Assembly: GCA_964515335.1 (NCBI GenBank)
Contig: CAZETS010000012.1
Coordinates: 1-64,000, forward strand
DNA length: 64,000 nucleotides
Direction: 5' to 3'
Origin: TMED88 sp964515335
GTDB taxonomy: Bacteria; Myxococcota_A; UBA9160; UBA4427
Within the stretch, counting starts at the first letter, position 1; each line of letters opens with the position of its first letter. Positions 36,557 through 47,346 of the stretch are shown here, in pieces. A program made the position numbers and the translations under genes. The notes below the pieces were generated by a model, which saw only the letters and a list, made by a program, of their open reading frames with translations, had not been told where the DNA came from and did not search any database.

Positions 36557-37770
36557 AGCGCCACCCCCGCCAGCAGAAACGTCACCCACAGCATCGGCGC
36601 GCGATAACGCAGCGAGAACTGCACCAGGTAGTAGGGAAGCGGCAGTAGAAGCGCCCAGGCGAGCAGCAGCGGGCCCGCCGGCAGTCGCCGGCGCAGCGTC
36701 ACCACGACCCCGCCGATCGCGAGCAGCGTGCTGGCGTACACGACCGCGCTCGACCAGCGGCGCGGGCCGCGGGTGAGCTCGCGCCAGGGATCGCCCACCG
36801 GTGACGGCGCCCAGAACGAGGCCGCCCGCCGGGCGATCAGGCCTGCCGATCGCACGGGCTCGGCCGCGATGTAGTCGAGCGCAGAGGCGAGCGCGCGGCG
36901 GTTGTACTCGAGCTCGCCCAGCTCGCGAACGCGCCGGGCCTCGCCGGGTGAGCGGTTCGGATGGTGCCGCTTGAAGCAGCCGCTCAGCATGTTGTCGAAG
37001 AGGCTGACGCCCGTGCATGCGTTGAAGCTCACCGCCATCTCGATGCCGAGGTTGTCGCGCACGAACGTGAAGCCGCCCAGAGCCTGGTGGTTGCGCGCCA
37101 ACCACGGAGCGAGGATCAGCACCGGCACGGCCACCATCACGAGCTGCCGCCGCCAGCAGGCGGCGAGGCCGGCGCGCCGGATCTCCCAGCCGGTCCACGC
37201 CAGCCAGACGATCGCCGCCACCGGGTAGGCGAGGATCAAGAGCCCCCAGCCGCCGCCGATCACGGCGTCCCGCCCGCTCGGCCCCGGCGCCGGCCGCCTC
37301 GCCCGCACGGCGATCAGCCCCGTCAGCACGATCATCAGCAGCGCGACGTAATCGCTCTCCCACCGCGCGGTCGGCGGCGGCGCGGCGAGCAGCGCGAGCA
37401 CCGCGCCGCACAGCCCGGCGACGGCGCCGAGCCCCAGAGCGCGGCTCAGCAGAGGCAGCAGAGCGGCCTGTGCGGCGAGCGCGGCGGCGGCCGCCCAGTA
37501 CAGCCACGCGTGCGCGGCGGGCGATCCGCCGAACGCGCGGAAGACGAGCGAAGCGGCGGCGGGATGCACCGGCGCGACGTGGGCGGTCGGGCCGGTGGGC
37601 ATCGCGGCGAACGGATCAGCGAACTCGCCCCGCTCGGCCAGGGAGAGCGCCACGCGCGTGCTCTCCACCAGGGACGTGGCCGGCCGCTCGCGAAGCGCCG
37701 ACGTCACGAGGCTCGACGCGAAGATCACGACGCAGACGGCGGCGAGGCGGGCAGCAGCAGGACGAGGCAT
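36481..37770 (-). CDS. Polytopic membrane glycosyltransferase-like protein (GT39/PMT type)
   Basis: A 429-residue protein with about ten hydrophobic helices. After the first helix, an exterior loop reads LAERGEFADPFAAMPTGPTA and HVAPVHP, which is characteristic of GT-C/GT39-like sugar transferases using a polyprenyl-phosphate sugar. A second loop contains GGFTFVRDNLGIEMAVSFN and RSPGEARRVRELGE, common to this group. Substrate unknown, probably an envelope glycan. The 3' end overlaps the RND pump gene by 76 nt in antisense. The start at ATG 37770 is 66 bp from the divergent cysteine-cluster gene. Confidence 0.8.
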   Translation of the reverse strand: MPRPAAARLAAVCVVIFASSLVTSALRERPATSLVESTRVALSLAERGEFADPFAAMPTGPTAHVAPVHPAAASLVFRAFGGSPAAHAWLYWAAAAALAAQAALLPLLSRALGLGAVAGLCGAVLALLAAPPPTARWESDYVALLMIVLTGLIAVRARRPAPGPSGRDAVIGGGWGLLILAYPVAAIVWLAWTGWEIRRAGLAACWRRQLVMVAVPVLILAPWLARNHQALGGFTFVRDNLGIEMAVSFNACTGVSLFDNMLSGCFKRHHPNRSPGEARRVRELGELEYNRRALASALDYIAAEPVRSAGLIARRAASFWAPSPVGDPWRELTRGPRRWSSAVVYASTLLAIGGVVVTLRRRLPAGPLLLAWALLLPLPYYLVQFSLRYRAPMLWVTFLLAGVALHAASSSTRGGTVFQPSRSAPRTSA

Positions 37771-37836
37771 CGCCCGAGAGCGTGCCGGACCCGGCGCCCC
37801 GGCGCAGCGCTCGGCCCGGGTGCCTATCTTGCCGTG

Positions 37837-38388
37837 ATGGACCGCCCCGCCAGCGAACGAGACCGGCGCGCCGCGCTCGGCGAGTTGGTCGCCCTGCACC
37901 GCCGGGTCGACGAGCAGGCCGCCGCGATCGCGGCCCGCCACGGCGAACGGCTGCGCTGCCGCCTCGGCTGCACGGCCTGCTGCATCGACGGCATCACGGT
38001 CTTCGCCGTGGAGGCGGCGCGCATCCGCGAGGGCCACGAAGACCTCCTCGCCCGGGCCGAGGCCCATCCGCCCGGCGCGTGCGCGTTCCTGGCCGCCGAC
38101 GGCGCCTGCCGGATCTACGCCGACCGCCCCTACGTGTGCCGCACCCAGGGCCTGCCGCTCCGCTGGCACGAGCCCGACGCGCACGGCCGGGCGGCCGAGC
38201 ACCGAGACATCTGCCCCGAGAACGAGCCGGGGCCGCCGCTCGCCGGGCTGCCCGAAGCCGAGTGCTGGACGATCGGACCGAGCGAGTCGCTGCTCGCCGG
38301 CATCGCCCGCCGCTACGACCCCGAGGCGCGCCGCCTGCCACTCCGGTCGCTCTTCCGACGAGCCGAGCCCCTCGACGGGCCCGGCTGA
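37837..38388 (+). CDS. YkgJ-family cysteine-cluster protein
   Basis: A 183-residue cytoplasmic protein of the zinc/iron-chelating YkgJ (CxxCxxCC) family. Cysteines are at about 41, 45, 48 and 49 (CRLGCTACC), then CAFLAADGACRIYADRPYVC (about 82-101) and later ICPENE and ECWTIG. The pattern is conserved and probably binds a metal or an Fe-S cluster; the reaction is unknown. ATG 37837 is directly preceded by an in-frame GTG at 37834. It is convergent with gatB, with three bases between the stop codons. Confidence 0.9.
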   Translation: MDRPASERDRRAALGELVALHRRVDEQAAAIAARHGERLRCRLGCTACCIDGITVFAVEAARIREGHEDLLARAEAHPPGACAFLAADGACRIYADRPYVCRTQGLPLRWHEPDAHGRAAEHRDICPENEPGPPLAGLPEAECWTIGPSESLLAGIARRYDPEARRLPLRSLFRRAEPLDGPG

Positions 38389-38391
38389 CCC

Positions 38392-39903
<1,512 letters not shown>

Positions 39904-39937
39904 CGCGTCTCTCCGGCCCGCTCGCGGCCGATCGGCT

Positions 39938-41386
39938 CTACGCGGGCGGCCTGCGCAGATGGTGGTCGGTGCGCCGCTGGAAGGCGTCGGCGACACGCAG
40001 CAGGGTCGCCTCGTCGAGCGCCGGCCCGACGAGCTGCAATCCGATGGGCAGCCCGCCGCTCTCCCCGCACGGCAGAGAGATGCCCGGCAGCCCGGCCAGG
40101 TTCGCCGACACCGTGTAGACGTCGCCGAGATACATGCTCATCGGGTCGTCGAGCTTCGCCCCCAGCTCGAAGGCGACCTCGGGATAGGTCGGCCCGGCGA
40201 TCAGGTCGCACGCCTCGAAGGCCCGTTCGAAGTCGCGCCGCACCAGCGTCCGCACCTGTTGGGCCTTCTTGTAGTACGCGTCGAAGTAGCCCGCCGAGAG
40301 CACGTAGGTGCCGAGCAGGATGCGGCGCTTCACCTCGGACCCGAATCCCTCGGAGCGCGAGCGGCGGTACATCCGATCGACGTCCTCGGCGCCGCTGGCG
40401 CGCCGCCCGTAGCGGGCCCCGTCGTAGCGCGCGAGATTGCTCGAAGCCTCGGCGGTGGCGACCAGGTAGTAGGTCGAGACCACGTAGGGCGTGTGGGGCA
40501 GCTCGACCTCCACGAGCTTCGCGCCCCCGGCCTCGAGCTCGGCGAGACCCGTACGCACCGCGGCGAGAACCGCTGGGTCGGCGCCGTCTTCGACGAAGTA
40601 CTGCTTCGGCACTCCGATGCGCACACCGGACACCTCGCCGGTGAGCGCCGCGTCGAGCGCGAGGGGCGGCTCGGGGAGCGACGTCGAGTCACGCGGGTCG
40701 TGGCCCGAGATCGCCTCGAGGACCCACGCGCACTCGCGCACGCTGTGACTGAGCGGACCGATCTGATCGAGCGACGACGCGAACGCCACCAGTCCGAAGC
40801 GCGAAACGCGGCCGTAGGTGGGCTTCATGCCGACCACGCCGCAGAACGAGCCCGGCTGACGGATCGATCCACCCGTGTCGCTGCCGAGCGCCACGCCGGT
40901 GACGCCCGCCGCCACCGCCGCCGCCGAGCCGCCCGACGAGCCGCCGCACGAACGCGACGGATCCCAGGGATTGCGCGAGGGCCCGAAGATCGAATTCTCG
41001 GTCGACGAGCCCATCGCGAACTCGTCCATGTTGGTTCGCCCGACGATCACGGCCCCGGCGCCGCGCAGCCGCTCGACTACCGTCGCGTCGTAGGGCGAAA
41101 CGAAGTCCTCGAGGATGCGCGACGCGCAGGTCGACAGCTCGCCGCGCACCACCAGGTTGTCTTTGAGCAGGATCGGTGCGCCGTCGAGCGGAGAGCGGAG
41201 CTCGCCCGCGGCCCGCCGGGCGTCGGACGCGTCGGCCTCGGCGAGCGCCGCCTCGGCGCGCAGGCCGACCACTGCGTTCAGTCGCGTGCCCGCGCCTTCG
41301 GCCCGCTCCAGCGCGCGGGCCGCCAGCTCGCGCGACGACACGCCGCCGGCGTCGAGAGCGGCGCGCTGCTCCTCGAGGGTCTCCAC
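39938..41386 (-). CDS. gatA: Aspartyl/glutamyl-tRNA(Asn/Gln) amidotransferase subunit A
   Basis: GatA releases ammonia from glutamine for the GatCAB transamidation. The 482-residue amidase-signature protein has the Ser-cisSer-Lys triad: Lys in ILLKDN (about Lys75), cis-Ser in CGGSSGGS (about Ser150) and nucleophile Ser in SDTGGSIRQP (about Ser174). The C-terminal YYKKAQQVRTLVRRDF segment is also typical. It begins 3 bp after gatC on the minus strand. The window therefore indicates indirect charging of tRNA(Gln) and/or tRNA(Asn). Confidence 0.97.
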   Translation of the reverse strand: METLEEQRAALDAGGVSSRELAARALERAEGAGTRLNAVVGLRAEAALAEADASDARRAAGELRSPLDGAPILLKDNLVVRGELSTCASRILEDFVSPYDATVVERLRGAGAVIVGRTNMDEFAMGSSTENSIFGPSRNPWDPSRSCGGSSGGSAAAVAAGVTGVALGSDTGGSIRQPGSFCGVVGMKPTYGRVSRFGLVAFASSLDQIGPLSHSVRECAWVLEAISGHDPRDSTSLPEPPLALDAALTGEVSGVRIGVPKQYFVEDGADPAVLAAVRTGLAELEAGGAKLVEVELPHTPYVVSTYYLVATAEASSNLARYDGARYGRRASGAEDVDRMYRRSRSEGFGSEVKRRILLGTYVLSAGYFDAYYKKAQQVRTLVRRDFERAFEACDLIAGPTYPEVAFELGAKLDDPMSMYLGDVYTVSANLAGLPGISLPCGESGGLPIGLQLVGPALDEATLLRVADAFQRRTDHHLRRPPA

Positions 41387-41389
41387 CGT

Positions 41390-41692
41390 TCAGCCCTCCT
41401 CGCCCTCGAGGACCTTGGGGACCACGAAGGCCGTGCCGTCCCGCAGCGGGGCGTTCCCGAGCGCGAGCTCGGGATCGAGCGGGGGCGACGGCTCGTCGGG
41501 CCGCGTGGGCGTGGCGAGCGGGATCGCGTGGGCGGTGGGCTCGATGCCGGCGGTGTCGAGCCGCGCCAGCTGATCGACGTGCCCGAGGATCTGGTCGAGG
41601 TCGCGGGTCAGCGCCCCGATCTCGTCGTCCGACAGGTCGAGGCGCGCGAGATCGGCGGTGCGCTCGACGTCCTCCCGCGAGATACGTGACAT
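41390..41692 (-). CDS. gatC: Aspartyl/glutamyl-tRNA(Asn/Gln) amidotransferase subunit C
   Basis: The 100-residue GatC stabilises the GatA-GatB complex by wrapping around it. It begins MSRISREDVERTADLARLDL and has the usual LDQILGHVDQLARLDT helix and the C-terminal LRDGTAFVVPKVLEG. First gene of gatC-gatA-gatB, so the order is C, A, B. Its start is 89 bp from the divergent DEAD-box helicase gene; no strong promoter boxes were recognised in that gap. Confidence 0.95.
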   Translation of the reverse strand: MSRISREDVERTADLARLDLSDDEIGALTRDLDQILGHVDQLARLDTAGIEPTAHAIPLATPTRPDEPSPPLDPELALGNAPLRDGTAFVVPKVLEGEEG

Positions 41693-41781
41693 TCGCGCAG
41701 GCTAGCAGCCCTCCCGCGGGACACGAGCCGCGGCGGCGCCATTGCCAAGCCACCGCCCCACCGATAGCCTGCCACCCCGAA

Positions 41782-43308
41782 ATGACTGAACTTTCAGAGC
41801 TTTTTTCAGAGGTCTCCGAGGACGTCCAGGCGTCGCTGCACGACCTCGGCTGGCACAAGCCCACCCCCGTTCAGGCCAAGGCCATTCCGCTCATGCGGGG
41901 CGGCGGCGACCTGATCGTTCAGGCCCAGACCGGCAGCGGCAAGACCGGCGCCTTCGGGATCCCCCTCGTCGAGGCGGTCGACACCGACCGCGGGGTCATC
42001 CAGGCGCTCGTCATGCTGCCGACCCGCGAGCTCGCCAACCAGGTGGCCGTGGAGGTGACCACCCTCGGCAAGCACCGCGGTGTGCGGGTGCTCGCCGTCT
42101 ACGGCGGTGTCGGCTACGGCGAGCAGATCGAGAGCCTCGAACGCGGCGTCCACATCATCGTGGGCACGCCCGGCCGCATCCTCGACCACCTCAGCAACGG
42201 CCGCATGGATCTGGGGGACACGCGCGTGCTCGTGCTCGACGAGGCCGACGAGATGCTGTCGCTCGGCTTCTGGCCCGACATGCGCGAGGTGGCGACGTAC
42301 CTGCCCGAGAAGCGCCAGTCGCACCTCTTCTCGGCGACGATCCCCGAGAAGGTCCGCTCGCTGTCGCGCTTCTTCCTGACCGACCCCGAGTTCGTCGCCG
42401 TCGACGACGGCGTGAGCGCGCCGCAGCAGATCGAGCACTACTACTACGTCTGCACCGCCAACGAGAAGGATCCCCTCCTCGCCCGGCTGCTCGAGTACGA
42501 GGACCCGGAGAGCGCGATCATCTTCTGCAACACCAAGGCCGACGTCCGCTACGTGACGGGCTACCTGCAGAAGCGCGGCTTCAACGTGGACCAGATCTCC
42601 GGCGACCTCCCGCAGCCGGCTCGCGAGAAGGCCATCCAACGCATCAAGGCCGGCGAGCTGCGCTACCTCGTCGCCACCGACGTCGCGGCGCGCGGGATCG
42701 ACATCAGCGACCTCACCCACGTCATCGGCTACGCGACGAGCGACCAGCCGGAGGTCTACCTGCACCGCACGGGCCGAACCGGCCGCGCCGGAAAGTCGGG
42801 CGTGGCGATCTCGCTGGTGTCGGGTCTCGACATCGGCAACTTCAAGCACATGCAGAACGTCAACAAGATCGAGATCGCCGAGCGCAAGCCGCCCACCGAA
42901 AAGAACATGCTCGAGCGCGTCCGCGAGCGCCTGCAGGTGAAGGTCGAGCAGGAGATGCGGGCCCGGCCGCCCGCCGAGGTGCGCTACGCGGTCGAGCGGC
43001 TGATCCCGGTGATCGAGGAGATGGCGGGCTCGCACGAGGGCCGCAAGGACCTCGCCGGCATCTGCGCCGCCTACCTGGCCGAGCACCGGCCCGAGACGAC
43101 GATCGCCGCCGAACCCGACGCCGGGTCCGGGCCTTCGCCCGCCGCGGCGCGCGAAGGCGAGGACAGCGGACCTCCGCGCCGGGACGACGATCCGGGCCGC
43201 AAGCGCCGGCGCCGCGGCGGGGGCGGGGGCGGAGGCAGAGGCGGCGGATCGGGCGGCGGGCGCGGCAACCGGAGCCGGTCTGGCGGCGGGCGCAAGAGCG
43301 GGCGCTGA
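41782..43308 (+). CDS. DEAD-box ATP-dependent RNA helicase with RGG-type tail
   Basis: A 508-residue helicase with all motifs: a Q-motif near HKPTPVQAKAIP, AQTGSGKT, PTRELA, VGTPGRI, DEAD (VLDEADEM), FSAT, the RecA2 ATDVAARGID and HRTGRTGRAG. Residues about 375-440 are a helical extension, then a disordered tail with RKRRRRGGGGGGG and further Gly/Arg/Ser repeats, which favours nonspecific RNA binding. This matches DeaD/RhlE-type helicases acting in ribosome assembly, RNA decay or cold adaptation. ATG 41782 follows a stretch without an obvious ribosome site. It resembles DeaD/CsdA but the tail differs, so no symbol is given. Confidence 0.94.
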   Translation: MTELSELFSEVSEDVQASLHDLGWHKPTPVQAKAIPLMRGGGDLIVQAQTGSGKTGAFGIPLVEAVDTDRGVIQALVMLPTRELANQVAVEVTTLGKHRGVRVLAVYGGVGYGEQIESLERGVHIIVGTPGRILDHLSNGRMDLGDTRVLVLDEADEMLSLGFWPDMREVATYLPEKRQSHLFSATIPEKVRSLSRFFLTDPEFVAVDDGVSAPQQIEHYYYVCTANEKDPLLARLLEYEDPESAIIFCNTKADVRYVTGYLQKRGFNVDQISGDLPQPAREKAIQRIKAGELRYLVATDVAARGIDISDLTHVIGYATSDQPEVYLHRTGRTGRAGKSGVAISLVSGLDIGNFKHMQNVNKIEIAERKPPTEKNMLERVRERLQVKVEQEMRARPPAEVRYAVERLIPVIEEMAGSHEGRKDLAGICAAYLAEHRPETTIAAEPDAGSGPSPAAAREGEDSGPPRRDDDPGRKRRRRGGGGGGGRGGGSGGGRGNRSRSGGGRKSGR

Positions 43309-43365
43309 TCGAAGCACGCGCGGGGCCGGCCCGCCGGCACGCCGCGGCGCGTCGCGGCCGGCGGG

Positions 43366-44664
43366 ATGGGCTGCGCGTTGAGGGCCGAGCTGGGCGCGCT
43401 GCGGATGCTCGACGGGCCCTGGCGCCGACTGCGCGAACCCGGCGCGTGGCTGGCGGCCGTGATCGCAGTGGGCGCGCTGCCGCGCCTCTTCCTCGTGCTC
43501 GCCAGCGAGGGCACGCTGGACGCGGTCGTCTGGCTCGCGCTGGTGGACGACGTCCGCGAGCGCGGCCTGCTCGCCGCCTACGAGGGCGGCACCTACACCC
43601 TCAACCATCCGCCGGTCGCCGTCTGGCTCGGCATCGGCCTGCGCGAGCTCGGCCTGGCCACCGGCGTGCCCTTCGCGGTGCTCTTCCGTGCACCGGTAGC
43701 GCTGCTCGACGGCGCCACCTTCGCGGGCATCGTGTGGCTGTTCGGCGCGTCGGCGGATCCGCGCTGGCGCAACGCGCGCTTCGTGATCGCGTCGGCCTGG
43801 TGGCTGTCGCCGGTGCCGATCCTGCTGTCGTCCTTCCACGGAAACACCGATCCGGTGGTGGCCCTCCTGCTGGTGATCGCCGCGGGCGCAGTCGCCCACG
43901 GCCGCTATGTGCTGGCGGGCCTGGTCGTCGGCCTGGGGCTCTGGGTGAAGATCCCCGGCGTGCTGGTGGCTCCGCTGCTCGCGCTCGCGGTGCCCGACTG
44001 GCCGAACCGCCTCCGCTTCACCGCCGCCGCGGCGGGAGCCGGGCTCGCCGGGTACCTGCCGTGGCTCCTGCAGGACGCCGAGACGGTGATCCGCTCGGTC
44101 TTCCTGTATCCGGGCCTGCGCATCCAGACGACCGCCGGCATGCCGATCTGGGGCCTCGAGCGCTTCGCGCCGGATTGGCGCGACGTGGCCCCCGCCTGGC
44201 GGGACGGCTACCGGGCGCTGCTGATCGGCTGGCTGCGCGCCAACACGCTGATCTGCCTGGCGCCGATCGCGCTGCTCGCCGTGGCGCGCCGGGGCCGACG
44301 CGACGCCGCCGCGCTGGCGGCCGGCGTGGCCGGCAGCTACGCGATCCTCTACGGCCTCTCGAATCTCTGGTCGTTCCAATACCTGGCGTGGTCGGCCCCG
44401 TTCTGGTGGGCGCTCGGCTGGCGCTGGGGCGCCGCCGCGACCGCGCTCTCCACCGCGTACGTGTACGGGCTGTACGCCTGGCTGTGCGACAGCTGGCTGC
44501 TCGTCGGGCCGTGGGACTTCGTCGGTCGACCCGAGTGGCCGCTCGCGCTCAGGCTGGCGCGCGACGCCTGCATCCTCTTCTTCGCCGCCACGGCGCTCGC
44601 ACAGATCGCCGGCGCCATCCGCGACGAGTGGCGCCGTCACCGGCGGCGCATCCTGGTAGGATAG
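43366..44664 (+). CDS. GT-C family membrane glycosyltransferase (ALG6/ALG8-like)
   Basis: The 432-residue protein has about ten membrane helices. The first exterior loop is YTLNHPPVAVWLGIGLRELG, which carries the HPP-type loop of GT-C enzymes. A second loop (LSSFHGNTDPVVALLL) resembles ALG6/ALG8 and mannosyltransferase-type sequences that take sugars from polyprenyl-phosphate carriers. It probably adds a sugar to a lipid-linked or exported glycan. ATG 43366 is the first; an internal ATG at 43405 is possible. It is followed 24 bp later by an MBOAT acyltransferase and an AlgJ-like protein, suggesting a glycan assembly group. Confidence 0.82.
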   Translation: MGCALRAELGALRMLDGPWRRLREPGAWLAAVIAVGALPRLFLVLASEGTLDAVVWLALVDDVRERGLLAAYEGGTYTLNHPPVAVWLGIGLRELGLATGVPFAVLFRAPVALLDGATFAGIVWLFGASADPRWRNARFVIASAWWLSPVPILLSSFHGNTDPVVALLLVIAAGAVAHGRYVLAGLVVGLGLWVKIPGVLVAPLLALAVPDWPNRLRFTAAAAGAGLAGYLPWLLQDAETVIRSVFLYPGLRIQTTAGMPIWGLERFAPDWRDVAPAWRDGYRALLIGWLRANTLICLAPIALLAVARRGRRDAAALAAGVAGSYAILYGLSNLWSFQYLAWSAPFWWALGWRWGAAATALSTAYVYGLYAWLCDSWLLVGPWDFVGRPEWPLALRLARDACILFFAATALAQIAGAIRDEWRRHRRRILVG

Positions 44665-44688
44665 GACGGACGGGGCCGAGACCACGCC

Positions 44689-46119
44689 ATGCTGTTCAGC
44701 TCGACGGTCTTTCTGTTCGCCTTCCTGCCGATCGTCCTGACGCTACACCTGCTGCTGCGGGACGTGCGCCACCGCAATGCGCTGCTGCTGGCGGCGAGTC
44801 TCTTCTTCTACGCCTGGGGGGAGAAGCTCTACGTCGCCGTGCTCCTGGCGTCGATCGCGGTCAACTACCTCTTCGGCCTCTGGATCGCTCGTAGCCGGGA
44901 CCGCCGCGGCGATCGACTCGCCCTCTTCACGGCCGTCACGGCGAATCTCGGTCTGCTCGGCGCCTTCAAGTACGCGAACTTCGTGGTCGACCAGCTCGCC
45001 CCGCTGCTGGCGGCGGCCGGACTCCCGCCGATCACGCTGTCCCCCATCCACCTGCCGATCGGCATCTCGTTCTTCACCTTCCAGTCGATCACCTACGTGG
45101 TCGACATCCACCGGCGGCAGGCGGACGCGCAGTCGAGCCCGCTGCGCGTCGGGCTGTACATCGCCCTCTTCCCCCAGCTGATCGCCGGGCCGATCGTCCG
45201 CTACCGCCGCATCGCCGAGCAGCTTGGCAGGCGAAACCCCCGCATCGACGACCTGGCGGCTGGCCTGCGCCGCTTCGTGACCGGACTCGGCAAGAAGGTG
45301 CTCGTCGCCAACACGCTGGCGGTGCCCGCCGACGCGATCTTCGCGATTCCCACGAATCAGCTCGAGACGCCGGTGGCCTGGTTCGGCATCGTCTGCTTCG
45401 CGTTCCAGATCTACTTCGACTTCGCGGGCTACAGCGACATGGCGATCGGCCTCGGGCGTTGCCTCGGCTTCGACTTTCCCGAGAACTTCGACTGGCCCTA
45501 CACGGCGCGCTCGCTACGCGAGTTCTGGCGCCGCTGGCACATGTCGCTGTCGACGTTCTTCCGCGACTACCTCTACATCCCACTCGGCGGCAACCGCCGC
45601 GGCACCGGCCATACGGCGCTGAACCTGCTCGCGGTGTTCCTGCTCTGCGGACTGTGGCATGGCGCGGCGTGGACCTTCGTGGTGTGGGGCCTCGTGCACG
45701 GCCTGTTCCTCTCGCTCGAGCGCACCCGCGCGGGCCGCGGCCTCGCGCGCCTCCCCGCCCCGCTCCAGCAGGCGTACGCGCTGGCGGTCACGCTCGTCGC
45801 GTGGGTGTTCTTCCGCGCCGACACGCTCGACCAGGCGCTCGCCCATCTCGCGGTCATGGCGGGCCGGGGTGCGGCCCCGGGCGGAGCGTGGCCGCTGATC
45901 GTCTTCGCCGACACGGTCGTGATCGCGGCCCTGGTGGCCGCGCTGACCTCGCTGCTGCCGGCCACGCGCCGGCTCGCGGGCCGGCTCGCGGCGCTCTACG
46001 AATCACCGGGCTGGCCGCTCGAGCTGGCAAGGCTCTCCGCCGTGGTGCTGACGGGCCTGCTCTGCGCGATGTCGCTCGCCACGGGCACCCACGATCCGTT
46101 CATCTACTTCCGGTTCTGA
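44689..46119 (+). CDS. MBOAT-family O-acyltransferase (AlgI-like)
   Basis: A 476-residue polytopic enzyme that carries acyl groups, usually acetyl, across the inner membrane for O-acylation of an exopolysaccharide. Conserved elements are HLPIGISFFTFQSITYVVDI, EFWRRWHMSLSTFFRDYLYI, PLGGNRRG and the catalytic His in LLCGLWHGAAWTFVVWG. Length and pattern match AlgI/PatA. An AlgJ/AlgX-like SGNH protein follows 18 bp downstream, as in alginate or other EPS acetylation pairs. ATG 44689. Confidence 0.93.
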   Translation: MLFSSTVFLFAFLPIVLTLHLLLRDVRHRNALLLAASLFFYAWGEKLYVAVLLASIAVNYLFGLWIARSRDRRGDRLALFTAVTANLGLLGAFKYANFVVDQLAPLLAAAGLPPITLSPIHLPIGISFFTFQSITYVVDIHRRQADAQSSPLRVGLYIALFPQLIAGPIVRYRRIAEQLGRRNPRIDDLAAGLRRFVTGLGKKVLVANTLAVPADAIFAIPTNQLETPVAWFGIVCFAFQIYFDFAGYSDMAIGLGRCLGFDFPENFDWPYTARSLREFWRRWHMSLSTFFRDYLYIPLGGNRRGTGHTALNLLAVFLLCGLWHGAAWTFVVWGLVHGLFLSLERTRAGRGLARLPAPLQQAYALAVTLVAWVFFRADTLDQALAHLAVMAGRGAAPGGAWPLIVFADTVVIAALVAALTSLLPATRRLAGRLAALYESPGWPLELARLSAVVLTGLLCAMSLATGTHDPFIYFRF

Positions 46120-46137
46120 TCGGAGCACGAGCGCGCG

Positions 46138-47337
46138 ATGTCCGACCGACACGAAGATCAGAGCCACGGCGCCCCGAAGCAGCGGGCGACCCGCGCCGGT
46201 GTCGTCACCGTCGCGACGCTGCTGGTCGCGCTGTGGCTGCCGTTCGTCGCGCAGTGGTTCCTGCCGGTCCCGAAGCTCTCCTCCACGGAAAAGCGCTTCC
46301 GCGCACCGTGGCCCGTCCTCGAGGCGACGCGAGAGAGCCTAGTGACGTGGCCTTCCCGCGCCGAGGCCTGGTACGACGACCACCTCGGGTTTCGCGACTG
46401 GCTGATCGGCGCCTGGGCGAACCTCAACATCCGCCTCTTCGGCGTCTCGCCGATCGAGCTGACGGTGGTCGGCAAGGACGGCTGGCTGTTTCTCGGCGAC
46501 CGCGATGCGATCGCCCACTACCGCGGCCTCGACCCGCTCTCGCCCCAGGAGCTCGAGGCCTGGCGACGCGTCACCGTCGAGCGCCGCGACTGGCTGGCCG
46601 AGCGCGGCATCGCCTACCTGCTGGTGCTGGTGCCCGACAAGCACCTCGTCTACCGCGAGCACATGCCCGACTCGCTGCCGCGGAGCAGCGAGTCCCATCC
46701 CCTCGAGCAGCTGTCGAGCCACCTGCAGGCCACCACCGACGTCGACGTGCTCGACCTGCGTCCGGCGCTGCTCGCCGCCAAGGCGCGCGGCCGGGTCTAC
46801 CACAAGACCGACTCGCACTGGAACGACGTCGGCGCCTGGGAGGCGTACCGCGCGATCCACGAGCGGCTGCAGCAGATGCTGCCGGCGCTCGCCGGCGTGC
46901 CGGCGGCGGCGATCGATCCCGGTCGGCGCGTCGAGCCCGGCCTGGGCCTCGCCAACGCGATCGCGATGGCCGACGCGTACCCGGAGGAGATCCTCGAGGC
47001 GCGCCTCGTGGCCCCGCGCGCGACGCTGCGACCGGATCGGGCCCCCGAAAAGCGCGGCATCGCGAAGACGCTGCGGCCCGTCCGGTACCAACACCCCGAC
47101 CGCTCCCGGCCGCGCGCGGTGATGTTCCGCGACTCGTTCGCCAACGCGCTGATCCCCTACCTCGCCGAGGACTTCTCGCGCGTCGCCTTCGTGTGGGATC
47201 GCGACCTCGACCCGGAGCTGGTCCTGCGCGAGCGGCCGGACGTCGTCATCCAGGAGATCGTCGGGCGCTTCCTCGGCCGCCGGCCGAAGGACATCGACGA
47301 AGTGCGCGCCCGCAGCAGCAGACTGCGGGATCGGTGA
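46138..47337 (+). CDS. AlgJ/AlgX-like SGNH-type polysaccharide O-acetylation protein
   Basis: A 399-residue membrane-anchored protein with one N-terminal helix (VVTVATLLVALWLPFVAQWF) and a periplasmic SGNH-hydrolase-like domain. It shows the motifs VGKDGWLFLGDRDAIAHY, KTDSHWNDVGAWEAYRAI (catalytic Asp and His, about 221-230) and the C-terminal VMFRDSFANALIPYLAEDF carrying the Ser. Together with the MBOAT protein it should transfer acetyl groups to an exported polysaccharide. It has no signal peptidase site, so it probably stays anchored. Confidence 0.92.
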   Translation: MSDRHEDQSHGAPKQRATRAGVVTVATLLVALWLPFVAQWFLPVPKLSSTEKRFRAPWPVLEATRESLVTWPSRAEAWYDDHLGFRDWLIGAWANLNIRLFGVSPIELTVVGKDGWLFLGDRDAIAHYRGLDPLSPQELEAWRRVTVERRDWLAERGIAYLLVLVPDKHLVYREHMPDSLPRSSESHPLEQLSSHLQATTDVDVLDLRPALLAAKARGRVYHKTDSHWNDVGAWEAYRAIHERLQQMLPALAGVPAAAIDPGRRVEPGLGLANAIAMADAYPEEILEARLVAPRATLRPDRAPEKRGIAKTLRPVRYQHPDRSRPRAVMFRDSFANALIPYLAEDFSRVAFVWDRDLDPELVLRERPDVVIQEIVGRFLGRRPKDIDEVRARSSRLRDR

Positions 47338-47346
47338 CCCGCGGCG